NCBI GenBank assembly: GCA_024529925.1
Contig: JAFEUB010001585.1
Span: forward strand, 250,001 to 314,000
Source: Ophthalmolycus amberensis
Taxonomy: Eukaryota; Chordata; Actinopteri; Perciformes; Zoarcidae
Reading direction: 5' to 3'
Length of the DNA stretch: 64,000 nt
The notes below the pieces were generated by a model. It searched no databases, was not told the DNA's origin, and saw only the letters and a list, made by a program, of their open reading frames with translations. Positions 1 to 57,612 of the stretch are shown in pieces. Position 1 is the first letter of the stretch, and every line of letters starts with the position of its first letter. Position numbers and translations under genes: made by a program.

Positions 1-979
1 GCAAGAGCAGGCAGAAAGGACCTCAATATACAGGTACTGAACATGAAACTTTATGTTTTATGCAATCAACAGAAGGTCATTGTCATCATAGTCAAATTCC
101 GTTTCTAGATATTAATGGCACCTTATCAGATCCAGGAGTATTCACGTGTGGTGTTCCACAGGGATCCATCTTCGGACCACTACTCTAATCTATGTCAATG
201 ATAATAAAGTGTCTGTCTCAAGAGGTCAGCGTAGCTGCACTAGCATCAGTTATATCTGAACTAATGTGTTTCTTCATTGAAAGAAGAACAAATAACAAAA
301 CTGAAGGCTTTTCTAGATGGAAAAGATGTTTTTACTCAATTTTTGAAAGAACCAACAGTTTCCAGTGACGGCTTCTAAGATGCTTTTAAATAACAAACCA
401 TATTGCGGGTCAGTTTACTAGCATGGGGCAAAGGAAGAACCCACACAATTTTGGGGCGGATGTGAATCACAGGGCGGATTCAGGCAATATCTTTCACGTC
501 GGTAAACAAAGCGAGACTGGGTGTTTGGCCTTGGTGTAGGTCTGTACACTCTGAGTGCTTTTGCAGTTAATCTTCTCATTAATTAAGTCTAATATCAGTT
601 GTACTGATAATATTAGTAATAACCTGCCCCGGGACTACAGACGGAAACTGTCTCTCTAGCTAACTCAGGCACATTTACATTGAGGTGGAAACTGAAATGT
701 TGATTAATGTGCACTGTCCCTGGTAAATAAATAGTTTATAGGTTGTTTTATGACAGAATAAAAACAAACCAAACAGAAAATCTCTGAGTCCTCTAACAAA
801 GGGCAAGACATTCTGCACAAATGTCATGACTGCTGCAGATAATAACCCTCGAGGGGGGTCGGTGACTGCAAACAATCGTTCACATTTGCATAAGAAAAAA
901 AAAGAAAATGCATTAACTTCTGCATCTGCACAACCGGGAGAGACGCATCACAAACCAGCCGCCGGAGCACCGTGCTGAC
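1..979. other. CDKL5 intron 11 sequence, mostly no recognisable feature
   Basis: Apart from the small LINE fragment at about 85-205, no coding exon, RNA gene or clear repeat was recognised. The short open frames here have no family resemblance I can support. Confidence 0.5.
85..205 (+). mobile_element. degraded L2/CR1-type LINE reverse-transcriptase fragment
   Basis: The plus strand reads CGVPQGSIFGPLL, the conserved PQG block of non-LTR reverse transcriptase, preceded by NGTLSDPGVFT and followed at once by a stop. The same block is seen in the large LINE at 23-28 kb. Only about 120 bp is recognisable. Confidence 0.6.
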
Positions 980-40758
<39,779 letters not shown>

Positions 40759-40803
40759 GAAGTCAAAAGGTGGGCAGCGCGAGGTGCACGGAGCTCGGCC
40801 CGG

Positions 40804-40881
40804 CTACAGGACGGCGTGCGGCGGCCAACTGTCGGCTCCGGAGGGGCGCGTGCCGGCTGTGAGCCACAGTATCCGCCACAT
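40804..40881 (-). other. upstream ORF in the CDKL5 5' UTR
   Basis: Within the inferred 5' UTR part of exon 2, an ATG at 40881-40879 opens a 25-codon frame that ends at TAG 40806-40804, before the main start codon. It starts MWRILWLTAG. Such uORFs commonly reduce translation of the main frame. Whether this one is in the mature mRNA depends on the exon boundary, which is inferred. Confidence 0.4.
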
Positions 40882-41302
40882 GCCTTCTTCAGTGGTTACC
40901 TGCAGAAAAACGTACCAAATGATATACATATATGCACATAAATACACATGTTCTCCAGTTAGCTTTCAGAGAGCATCAGTTAACAGACACAACTGGATAT
41001 ATTTTGCCATTTTAAAACAAAAAGAAGCTCAAGAAAGTGATGTTTTTAATGCAGGTTTTGCAGAGTTGTTCTTCAGTGGCACAAAGCTGTCACTCTACAG
41101 CTCCACGTCCTTGAGTTAAAGGGGCTCTCCACTGACTCGGTATTGCACTTCTGTTTAGCTGCAAGAGGCTGAGATATCCTGACTGGAAGATTTTCATTTC
41201 AATAAATGTCTGTTAGGTCAGTATCACGGAAGGAGGTAAGAAAATGGTAAATGAGCCCGTGGCCCACTCACTGATTTAAGCATTGCAAAAATTACATATT
41301 GC

Positions 41303-41305
<3 letters not shown>

Positions 41306-41339
<34 letters not shown>
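41306..41339. repeat. TA microsatellite
   Basis: About 34 bp of TA repeats. Confidence 0.95.
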
Positions 41340-41341
<2 letters not shown>

Positions 41342-41519
41342 TAGTGTCCAGTCGGCATCTCTTCCTCCTCTTTGATCACCATTAACTCAGCCATTGCACA
41401 AATGATATTATGCTGTGGGTCCCTTTAAATTGGGAAAGTGGTCACTAAAGACCTTCCAGCAACAGAGAAGGGAATACTTAACACTCACAGATCAAAAGGT
41501 ATTTTTCATACGATATACG

Positions 41520-41521
<2 letters not shown>

Positions 41522-41600
<79 letters not shown>
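41522..41600. repeat. TA microsatellite, about 40 units
   Basis: About 79 bp of nearly pure TA repeats. Confidence 0.96.
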
Positions 41601-41602
<2 letters not shown>

Positions 41603-42115
41603 TATCTATATATGAAACTTTGTGTTTATGACATGTCGGTGTGTAATCAATAAGCTGTATGACTCACTCAGTGATGGGATCATTCTTTTATGTCCAAGGC
41701 AACATCAGGCTTGACTTAAACATTGCTTTCCTAACTTTGTAAAACTAAATATAACAAATAAATACAAAGACATGCACTTTGTTGTTATTAATTATTGTTT
41801 GAAATTAATTGTAATAATTATTGTATTCTTAAATTGTAAACCAGCAATTTGGTAAAAAAAAAGAAGAAATTAACAGGAATTACAATTCAAGTTAAAACTC
41901 AGGAATAAAAATTCCAGTATACGTCTATAGTATACAAACATAGAATTGAGTTGAATAGATCAGCCCCATTTTCACTGATATCCATTCCAGCTCTTGAAGT
42001 TTGACTACAAAAATGCGGCATCAGTTTTTCTGCTTTGTAGACACAACAAAATGAACTATGAACACAATTCTGACAACTTAAAAATCATGTTTCAATAGTA
42101 AGACTCCAGACGGCC

Positions 42116-42888
42116 AAACCTGGAGAAATAAAATAGGATTAGAAAGGACATTCCGATTTAAATCAACGTAGCAGGATGATCAGAGCGGCGGCCATTTTTA
42201 TGTGTACCGGTGCCATTGTGACCATTGTAGCAGGTTAGCTTCCATTAAAAAACTAAACTTACATCAAGTTGTAGATTCACTGAGGTGAGGTTTTCCAGTA
42301 ACGACTACAACGACCAGTGGAGTAGTAACGTTACGAAGCGTAGAAAACGAGAGGAAATTAGTAAAACTTGACAACTTAATGCTTCATCCACACACTCTTT
42401 TCACAGCATAGGAAAGAAAATAGCTATCAACAGATGAGTGACAACTTTCTTCAGCTCTTTTTCTGTAAGAAGTGTAGCATTAAAGCATGGTTGAAGTAGC
42501 AAGCTAGCTAACTAGTGGACACCTAGCTAGTTAACTAGCTTGCTAATTCCAGCACGCTTATCTGCTACAATGGAAATTAGCCCAACAGCGAGCGAGTGCC
42601 TAGCGGCAGTGCTGGGTTCAACGATCCGTCCACCTTACTCCCCGTCGCTCTGGACAAGGACAAGCTAACTAGCTAACTAGTGGACAGCTGGCTAGTTAGC
42701 TAGCCTGCTAATTCCGCCATGCTTTAATGCTACACTGGTTCCTCAGCCTCACTCCTCGCCACTCTGGGGAAAGACAACAAGCTAACTAGCCAACAACTAA
42801 CACCAATGGCCATTTTCTTTTATATGAGTCAAACGACCACGGAAAACGGTTAAATGTCCGTTTTACTCCTAATATACTTCTATGGCTA
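42116..42888. mobile_element. fold-back element, copy 1
   Basis: The left end (GAAATAAAATAGGATTAG) and the right end (ACTCCTAATATACTTCTATG) are imperfect inverted repeats. The centre has a long hairpin at 42473-42569 (TGTAGCATTAAAGCATGG against CACGCTTATCTGCTACA) around CTAGCTAACTAG. A second CTAGTTAGCTAG-rich part follows at 42650-42740. No coding region. It is similar to the element that follows directly. Confidence 0.6.
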
Positions 42889-42895
42889 ACCCCGT

Positions 42896-43477
42896 AGCCC
42901 ATAGAAATAAAATAGGATTAGCATGGACAATCCCATTCAAACCAACGTAGCAGGATGGTCAGAGCAACGGCCATCTTTATGTGTACCGTTGCCATTGATC
43001 GTTGTAGCAGGTTAACTTCCGTATAAACTCACTGAGATGAGGTTTTCTAGTGACGACTAAAACGAGCAGTGGAGTAGTAACGTTAGTAGTAACGTTATGA
43101 AGCGCGGGGAGCCAGAGTACATGAGTAAAACTTTACTGAATGCTTCATCCACACAAAAGAAAATTGCTATCAATGGATGAGTGACAACTTTGTTCGGCTA
43201 ATTTTCTGAAACCAGTGTAGCACTAAAGCATGGTGGAATTAACAAGCTAGCTAGCTAGCTAGCTAACTAGTGCACAGTGGGCTAGTTAGCTTGCTTGCTT
43301 TAATGCTATACTGATTACAGAAAATTAGCCGAACAGCGGCCCTTGGTCTGACGGTTCCTCTGCCACCGACGTGTGCTGTCGCCATTACAATTAACAACAA
43401 TCGCCACTTGTACTCGTCTAACGACCAGAGAAAACAATGTAATCTCCATTCTACTCATGCTCTATTTCTATGGCTAA
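42896..43477. mobile_element. fold-back element, copy 2
   Basis: The ends CATAGAAATAAAATAGGATT and CATGCTCTATTTCTATGG are inverted repeats. Inside, 43191-43208 (TGTTCGGCTAATTTTCTG) and 43318-43335 are a perfect 18-bp inverted pair flanking a CTAGCTAGCTAG core. It shares ACGTAGCAGGATG, GTGTACCG, GAGGTTTTC and CAGTGGAGTAGTAACGTTA blocks with copy 1 in the same order. Confidence 0.65.
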
Positions 43478-44891
43478 ACCTTTAGCACAATTCCATTGTT
43501 TTCACTCAAATAGAAATTGTAAATTAGGCCCTCGTCTGTCAAAGTTCATTCCACCGAGCATATCACACAGGTTTTTGTTTTTCAGATATTTAAAGTCTCA
43601 TGTCTAACTCGAGATAACCCTGATGATTGTCAGATTTCAGTAATCTCCTTCCAGAGCCCCGGAAGATATGATTATAAAACAGACTACTATCACTGATGAG
43701 TAAACTGACATTCATGAGTACAAACAGTAACGCGCCCCCTTTAATTTGAATTTAGTACATATTAAAGATAGATAGATAGATTAAACATATATAATTCACT
43801 ACACATGATGAAAACAATGGGAAAAGATACCAAGTTCCTCCCTGTTATTCCTACCTTTTTGTATTTTTTTGGAGGGTGAATCAGCACCAAACAATCTGTT
43901 AATGTGATCAAAGCATCTCCTCCGGTATCCACTCGCTCTTCACTCTTATTGAATCAGACAAGACTCTCGACGCCACTTTCTCCATTTCATCTTCTCCTTG
44001 CTGGAGAAGCTGGAGGACTTGCTCACACACACCTCCCGGTCTGCCTGCCTACGGTGCTGTGGGCACAGAAAAGCTGCTCATCAGCATGCACAAACCAAAA
44101 TAAACTCTTGTCTCCGAGAACACTTAAACTCCGCCGTGTGGTCTATTACTCCCTTATGTCAGTCAGCCGAACGCCATCAACACCAGTGAACTGACAGCAA
44201 ACTGTAGGTGAACTTGAGGAGGATGATGATGCAAGACAATGGCTGCAGAGGAGGGGGAAAGAAAGCCTTTTTGGTCGTTAACGTGTTTCCTCCTTCTCCT
44301 CATTTCACAACCTACACACAGCGGCATGCAGCCTGTTTTTTCCAGAGCAGATTTTAGCCAAATACTCTCCAGGCCCCAGACCCTAGAAGGCTAATATGAG
44401 CAGGAATGCACTGGGCACTGCTGTGTGGATCATATATTTTGTCTCTATCAACAGAATGACTCATGCGTGGTAATGGACTGAGTCTGAGGAATTCAAAAAT
44501 GCAGGACTTTGAAAGCCACCTCTTGTGATCAATAGCAGTATTATCTTTACCTGAACTGGGTTTTATGATCAGTAAAATTATAGTGGTAAGGTTTTTTATT
44601 TTTTTTGCAGAAACAAGGCTTATGTCACTGCTATTTGAGGCACTTTGACAACACGTTTTACTGAGCAACAAAAAAATAAAAAAAGAGCCAGCAAACATTG
44701 ACATTAAAGGTAAAATGTTACATTATGATTCAAAATAATAAGTCCTGTTTATGTAAATGTACGTCATACATTATTGCTTATTGATATAAATCTCTCACAT
44801 CCTCAACAGCAACAGCAAACACACAAATGTGGCTTTAAAATGATTGTGTTTTAACATGGACTCTGGCTGTACTGTAACGCTGCGTTTAAGC

Positions 44892-44932
<41 letters not shown>

Positions 44933-45240
44933 AACTACGACTTCCCCAACAGAATGAATGCAGCTCCAACATTTTTCAATGCAGAGCAGCAGCAATAAAA
45001 AAAATCCAACAAGTCAGACATATATGGCGAGACTCAGCACAACTTGCTACAAATGTCCTGACTTTGTTATTCCAGCATGGACTCTGGTTAGATCCGTTAT
45101 AATGAAACGTTAGCTGCCTGATTCACAAAACATATTAAAACGCAAATTAGGTTAAAAACAAACCTCCAAGCCGCATGTCTCGAGAGCCTGAACTGAAGAT
45201 ATCAACATATAGGTTCTTATCTATCTGGAGATATGGAATA
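43478..45240. other. region upstream of CDKL5, no recognised gene
   Basis: No exon or RNA gene was recognised. A GT microsatellite lies at 44893-44929. Confidence 0.5.
44893..44929. repeat. GT microsatellite
   Basis: About 37 bp of GT repeats. Confidence 0.95.
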
Positions 45241-45244
45241 TGAA

Positions 45245-45510
45245 CTACTCACTCGGTCACTGTTTGGGGAGAAAATGATGGAACCGGGCCCGTTTATATC
45301 CACCCACCAACGGAGGTATTTTCATTGCAGCAGGCAGCGCCAGTAACTGGATCGTGCGGTTGACGAGCTGCAAGCGAGCAGATCACTAGGCAACAGATTG
45401 AGTGGCGTGACGACGGCCAATGAAAACGGGTTAAACACTTGTTTATGCGAACGCCCCCTTCGTTTGGACCAATCAGAGAGCAGAACGGCAGCAACAAGGG
45501 GGGGGGGGTA
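45245..45510 (-). promoter_or_regulatory. cdkl5: candidate CDKL5 promoter
   Basis: Read on the minus strand this stretch has GATTGGTCC and CATTGGCC (CCAAT-box complements), a GGGGGCG box, GTTGCCTAGTGAT (resembling half of an RFX X-box) and TATAAA at 45298-45293, followed by a possible donor GTGAGTAG at 45252-45245. It lies about 4.4 kb upstream of exon 2 in the correct orientation. There is no direct proof of a start site. Confidence 0.35.
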
Positions 45511-45529
45511 AGAAAACTGTGTTGCGGTC

Positions 45530-48240
45530 TGAGGGTGTTTGTGTGAGGTGGGATATTATTGTTCTAATTTCTCAATTACATAATCCACAAGATCACACCG
45601 TGCTTCAGTACGAGAACATAATTATCGATGGACTGCACTGCACATGGCGCTATTATAAAGGACAATGTAGAGCAGCACGATTCAGAGACAGATTTTAAAT
45701 CTGCCTTGCTCAAGGGTAGCATGTCGCTATTCAACCCTCACTGAACCAGTGCTGGACGAGATAAAAAGGGCACCAGCTGCATGTAGTGATGCAGCTGCCC
45801 ACAGGAAGTTTCCCCGCGTGTATACAGTGCAGCCTATATGACACTGCATCGTGTTTTCTCCACTGGGCGCTGCAGGGCACTTCATCACCTTCTCCCCATT
45901 TTAAGGGCAACCATTATTACACTGCATCCCGTTTTCTCCACTGGAAGGACACCTAGAGGGACCTTTATCACATTATCGGGTTATGCACCCTCTCAGATGA
46001 AATCGTTTATAATTATGAACTGTTACAAAAGGTTTTCTGTTTCTTCTTTCACTCATCGTTTTGCCGTTGTCTTTATTCCGATGTCTGTCATTTGAAATGT
46101 GTGAAGGGCTGTGATTATACATTTGTTTTTGGTGAATAGAGACGTGATGGTTATATCTTTTCCTCATCATCATGAGTCGAAAGTGAAACGCTTCAGCCGA
46201 CACATACATTCTGAGTGCAACGCAAACAGAAAACTGCTGATGAGGTCCTGCGTGTTTTCATCCGTGAACTCAACGTCATTCAAACCAAATATGAACTATT
46301 GATATTTAAACCACTGAAGGATCTCTCCAGCTTGTTCCATGTACATGCCATCTCATGAATCTATGCCGCCACCTACAGGATGAACCGAGCACTTATCTGA
46401 ATAGTCGGTAATGTGCAGTTTGGGCTCAAAATGGTACTAAAGTTATTTTTCATTAATGTTCTCTTGATTGATTACATCTAAAGGCACGTGTTTTGTTTAA
46501 TGTAACACCACTTTTCGTCAATAAAAATATGAATAACAGAATAATTCAAATTGTATTGGAGAGTTAAAAATGCAATATTGCCATTTTTATATCTTATGTG
46601 GATTATTCCATTGGTTACTGCATCGATTTGTTTTGGAGTAGATTATTGATTTGGGGTTAATCGGCTCATTCTCTATAAACTTCTCAGAGGAGACGGCACT
46701 CTGATTATGAGCATGATTATCCGGAATAATTGTAATTGTGAGAAAGTGCTTTAAAATTCACAGAATGTCAAAGAGCCAATGTGTTCCTATTAAAGCTGCA
46801 CTATGATAACAACAGGTCACCTCATCACGAAATGTTACTTATATGTTAGTATTCAGGTCAAATAGCAATACATCAATGTAAAGTACTGCATTCAAAATGT
46901 AAATGAATCAGTGAATCAATGTATCAGTGAAAAGTGCAGAATGCAGGACAATGAGTGTAAATACATCATATTTAATTATTATTACTGATGCATTAATATG
47001 TAAGTATCATTTCATTTAGTTGTTGTTGAAGATGGAGCTTTTATTATCTACATATTACATTTATATTATTATATTTATAATATTGAAAATGTCTTATATT
47101 TTATGACATAATCAGATGGATCAGAATCTGAACATCTCTGCCAGATAAATGTTGACACCACTGTCAAACTATTTGGATGAATGTGAGTGAAACCATCCAG
47201 CAAAATACAATCATTTCAAAATAAAACCCGGATATAAAGTTTTCCTTCTTTGGTCACGTTTGTTGAACGTAGCTGCAGTATATAATAGTACTACTTTGGG
47301 ACTTTCCACTTGTGCTGAAGGCTGCTTGAATATTTGGACTGACGACGTTTGTTCCGGTTAGAATAATCTCGACTGTGGAGGAAATTCGTAGGCGGGGGAA
47401 AGCACACGAGTCTTCAACTGATATGAGAGAGTTGTTCTGAGTCATGTTCTGCTATTTGACGAATGTGATGACGTAACTTTGAGGGAGTTGTTATCAACGT
47501 TTTTGTTAGAAAGGTCAAAAAACTTTCATAGAGATGGAATGTTTTAATTTAGAGTTTTTCTGGTTTTAATTTATTCCATTAATATAAACATCAGTTTTGA
47601 GATTTAATATCCACATCATCTCTTTTGTATTATTCTATTTTATGATTTAAAGATGTTATTATGTGATCTAGTCTTTATTTAATGAAAACAGCTGTTCTGT
47701 TTAATTCACTTTGTTAACTTATTAAAAAAATGTTTTCCTTCACATTAATTTAAGAATAGCAGCCTTTTGTCTTTGTTAGATCAAGACAGCGTCAGTGGTT
47801 GTTTTGTAATTCAGTAAATATATATGTTATTTGTAAACAATGTTATTATTTTTCCTTATGTAAATATAAATAACAAATTCCCAATTTTCTTTCCTCTTAA
47901 CATGTTTATTGTATGCACCAAACAAAGACAAAATCGTGGTAATAACACTTCTTCTGATTCTGATGGGGGATAAAAATAAACCCAGAAAAAAAAGAAAAAA
48001 GTACTAAAATAGATATACAAACAAAAACAAAAAATTAAAGATAAAAAAATAAAATATAAACATTGTGGTCATACTCTAAATTGTATTCTGGTGTTTTTTA
48101 ATTTTTTAAAGAAACTATAAGATTGTTTTCTTATGTTAACGTTTCTCTATTTCTAAGGAATTTAGTTATCAGCTTGTTTTTTTTATCAGTTTTTAGCCAC
48201 AGCATCAGAAAGGTCTTTCAAAGAGTAAAGAAAGTGAAGA
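45530..48240. other. intergenic region between CDKL5 and SCML2, no recognised gene
   Basis: AT-rich. Two imperfect copies of ACTGCATC..GTTTTCTCCACTGG at about 45841 and 45918 suggest a small repeat. A GCCACCTACAGG segment near 46370 resembles a reversed CTCF site with a mismatch. Confidence 0.45.
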
Positions 48241-48289
48241 TGGATCACTCCTTTTACTCTCCGGAATCCTAAACTACAGACCGAGTAGA

Positions 48290-48480
48290 ACAGACGCTGA
48301 TTGGCTAAAAACGAGCAAACCGTTGCCCGATTGGCTGTACGTGTGAGTATCGTGAGATTTGATTGGTCTACAGCTTTTGCACACAGCGTTACCTTCTCGC
48401 TGTCTGTGCTTGTCGTACAGATACACTCATCTTTGACCTAAATGCGCGTAAGCATACAACTACATTCGTGGAGAGAAAAA
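48290..48480 (+). promoter_or_regulatory. scml2: SCML2 promoter with three phased CCAAT boxes
   Basis: Inverted CCAAT boxes (ATTGG) occur at 48300-48304, 48330-48334 and 48362-48366, in GATTGGCT, GATTGGCT and GATTGGTC contexts. Spacing is 30 and 32 bp, the three-helical-turn spacing typical of NF-Y-driven promoters. No TATA box is seen nearby. An inferred noncoding exon follows with donor GTAAGT at 48552. Confidence 0.55.
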
Positions 48481-48551
48481 AAATGGCAGCTGACGATTAA
48501 GAGAAGAAGTGTGTGTGGATCGAAGAAGAAAAAAGAAAAAAGACGTCGCTT
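48420..48551 (+). other. scml2: inferred SCML2 noncoding exon 1
   Basis: The right edge is a strong donor (CGCTT|GTAAGT). The left edge (transcription start) is not known. The exon would hold a 5-codon uORF, ATG at 48483 to TAA at 48500. It would join to the acceptor at 49671-49672. Confidence 0.45.
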
Positions 48552-48872
48552 GTAAGTTTTCTTTTCTTCAGCCTTAACGATGAAGAGTTCCGGGAGACTG
48601 TTAGTTGAAGCTCCGTGCAATTCTGCCTGAGAATAGGGAATAAAACTAGCTATTAGAGGGTTAACGCTAAGGTTAGCCAAACCTAGTTATTAGCCAGCAC
48701 CGGGAGCTAGTTGTCAACATTGGGCCCAGGCTATTACCTGGAACCTTGTTACGTTGCTGTTACACATACAAGATAATAACAGTTTTTTTGTTTGTTGTGT
48801 TTTTCTTGTACAGTAAGTAAAGTAGCGTTATTATACCTATGTTGGCTTTTAGCTAACGTTAGCTAAGTTACC

Positions 48873-48989
48873 ATTTGAAGGCTGAACAGGTGATATAACA
48901 TATATTTATAGAGATATAATATGTTATATCACATCTTCAGCCTTCAAATAAAGACTTTAAGACTATTTGACAAATAGTCTTTAAAAGTC
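48873..48989. repeat. two adjacent hairpins in SCML2 intron 1
   Basis: Arms ATTTGAAGGCTGAACAGGTG and CATCTTCAGCCTTCAAAT (48873-48949) form a stem of about 31 bp with few mismatches around an AT-rich loop. Directly after, GACTTTAAGACTATTTG and CAAATAGTCTTTAAAAGTC form a second stem (48952-48989). Confidence 0.75.
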
Positions 48990-49672
48990 ACGTGACCGAC
49001 AATAACAATAAAACAACAACAACACACTGGCTAACTGACGCAACGTTAGTTCATTAAGGTTCATCAAATAAATAATAATATATATATTATATAATTATTA
49101 TATATAATAACATAATTTATACATTGTTAGGTAGCCTAAACTATAATAATAATACATCATCATTTATTAGTTGACTTATATTTTCTGTTAGTAATCTAAA
49201 TCTGCAAGTAACTAAAGTTGTCAAATAAATGTAGTTGAGTAAAAAGGACAACACTTGAGGATAAAGTAAAGCATGAAATAGAAATACTCGAGTAAAAGTA
49301 CTTAGTTACATTCCTCCTCTCTTTTTGCTTCCAATTGATGATAATTGAGCGATTAATTGATAATATTTACTAGAACTGCTTCAAATGTAGCTCAGTATTT
49401 TGATTCCCAACGTTATAACACATGTACATTGACTACTTTACTTTAAAAGGTGACCAGCTAGTGTGCACGTTTCACCACAAACATCTGTATTCACATACAA
49501 ACAGTGTTGATTTCTATTTTCTACACAATTCAGTGTAAAAAGTATTTAATACTGTGAGCCTCACGACATTGTAACTTTAACTCTGCCTGATATGAATGAA
49601 CCAATGAATCTCTTTGGACTCGTTTGTGCTGCAATTTAAATAATTTCACCTTTTGATATTTTATTTTTTTAG

Positions 49673-49823
49673 AAAACAACCAGAATCGGCAGAATCGGAC
49701 AGATGGTCGTCATCTTTGAAGCTTCGCCATTGGTCGTCTAAGAAGCGTCGCCATTGGTTGTCCTTATAGAAGCGTCACCATTGGTCGCCATCCCAGAAGC
49801 GTCACCATTGGTCGTCAGTCACC

Positions 49824-49845
<22 letters not shown>
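49673..49845 (+). CDS. scml2: SCML2 exon 2 with start codon
   Basis: Acceptor TTTTTTTAG at 49672. About 150 bp is 5' UTR and the ATG is at 49824 (MGKTPLK, phase 1 end). The exon ends AAAAG|GCAAGG, a GC-type donor. The human protein starts MGQT, which supports this start. The UTR has a uORF (ATG at 49703, 12 codons) and a four-copy CCATTGG array. Confidence 0.75.
49721..49820 (+). repeat. four CCATTGG tandem units in the SCML2 5' UTR
   Basis: Four copies of about 24-27 bp with the core AGAAGCGTCRCCATTGGTCG. Each has an inverted CCAAT box at 49729, 49753, 49780 and 49807. They precede the start codon and may be regulatory DNA or simply a small repeat. Confidence 0.7.
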
Positions 49846-57004
<7,159 letters not shown>

Positions 57005-57430
57005 AGGAGCCGGCGTCTGGACCGGGACTCGTGGGGGGGGGGGGGGCATGTGGATGGTCTGAACTCGTATCAGGACTTCATCCAGACCTCCAGACCCCCC
57101 CAGCGTGGACCAGGTGTTTGACACACCACCTCACCCCCCTCATCAGTTTTGACTTTTAAGGAATCCCAAAGGACCACACGGAGGGGACCCCCCCCCAAAG
57201 ATGGAGACTGTTTCTTCTTATAATAATGGTTTTATTCCTGTTGAATGAAGGACGGGTCGGTTTTTACTGAGAAAACTAAATAACTCCTCAGAAGTTCTTC
57301 CCTTCGAGAGGAGACTCTTTCCTCCTGCAGAAAGCTGGTCGATGCGTTCTGATCGACTCATTGATCGCCGCGGTTACACTCGTCTTCTCATTTCCTATTA
57401 ACTCTTCACAATAAAAGTCCCCGTTATCTC
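57005..57430 (+). other. scml2: SCML2 3' UTR and polyA signal
   Basis: Short 3' UTR with G and C runs. AATAAA occurs at 57410-57415, about 400 bp after the stop; cleavage is expected within 30 bp after it. Confidence 0.6.
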
Positions 57431-57530
57431 TGCTGTATTAGTGGACTTGTTTAAAAAAGCTCCACTAATATAGTGACGAGCACATTTTACTATTAACTGC
57501 ACAATAGGGCTGCGACTAAACATTATCTTC

Positions 57531-57612
57531 ATTGCCGACTGATCGGTCAATCATTTTCTCGATTAATCGATTAGTTTTATGTCAATAAAATGTCAGAAAA
57601 TGGTGAAAAATT
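57531..57612 (+). repeat. dispersed repeat, copy 1 (ATTAATCGATTAG type)
   Basis: Contains CGATTAATCGATTAGTTTTA and AAAATGTCAGAAAATGGTGA. The reverse complement of the same blocks is at 60736-60835. I remember this as a common vertebrate repeat fragment but cannot name the family. Confidence 0.6.

Larger units (their letters stand above)
40900..42112. other. region upstream of CDKL5 exon 2, no recognised gene
   Basis: Contains two TA microsatellites (41306-41339 and 41522-41600). No exon was recognised; a noncoding first exon of CDKL5 must lie somewhere upstream of 40900. Confidence 0.5.
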
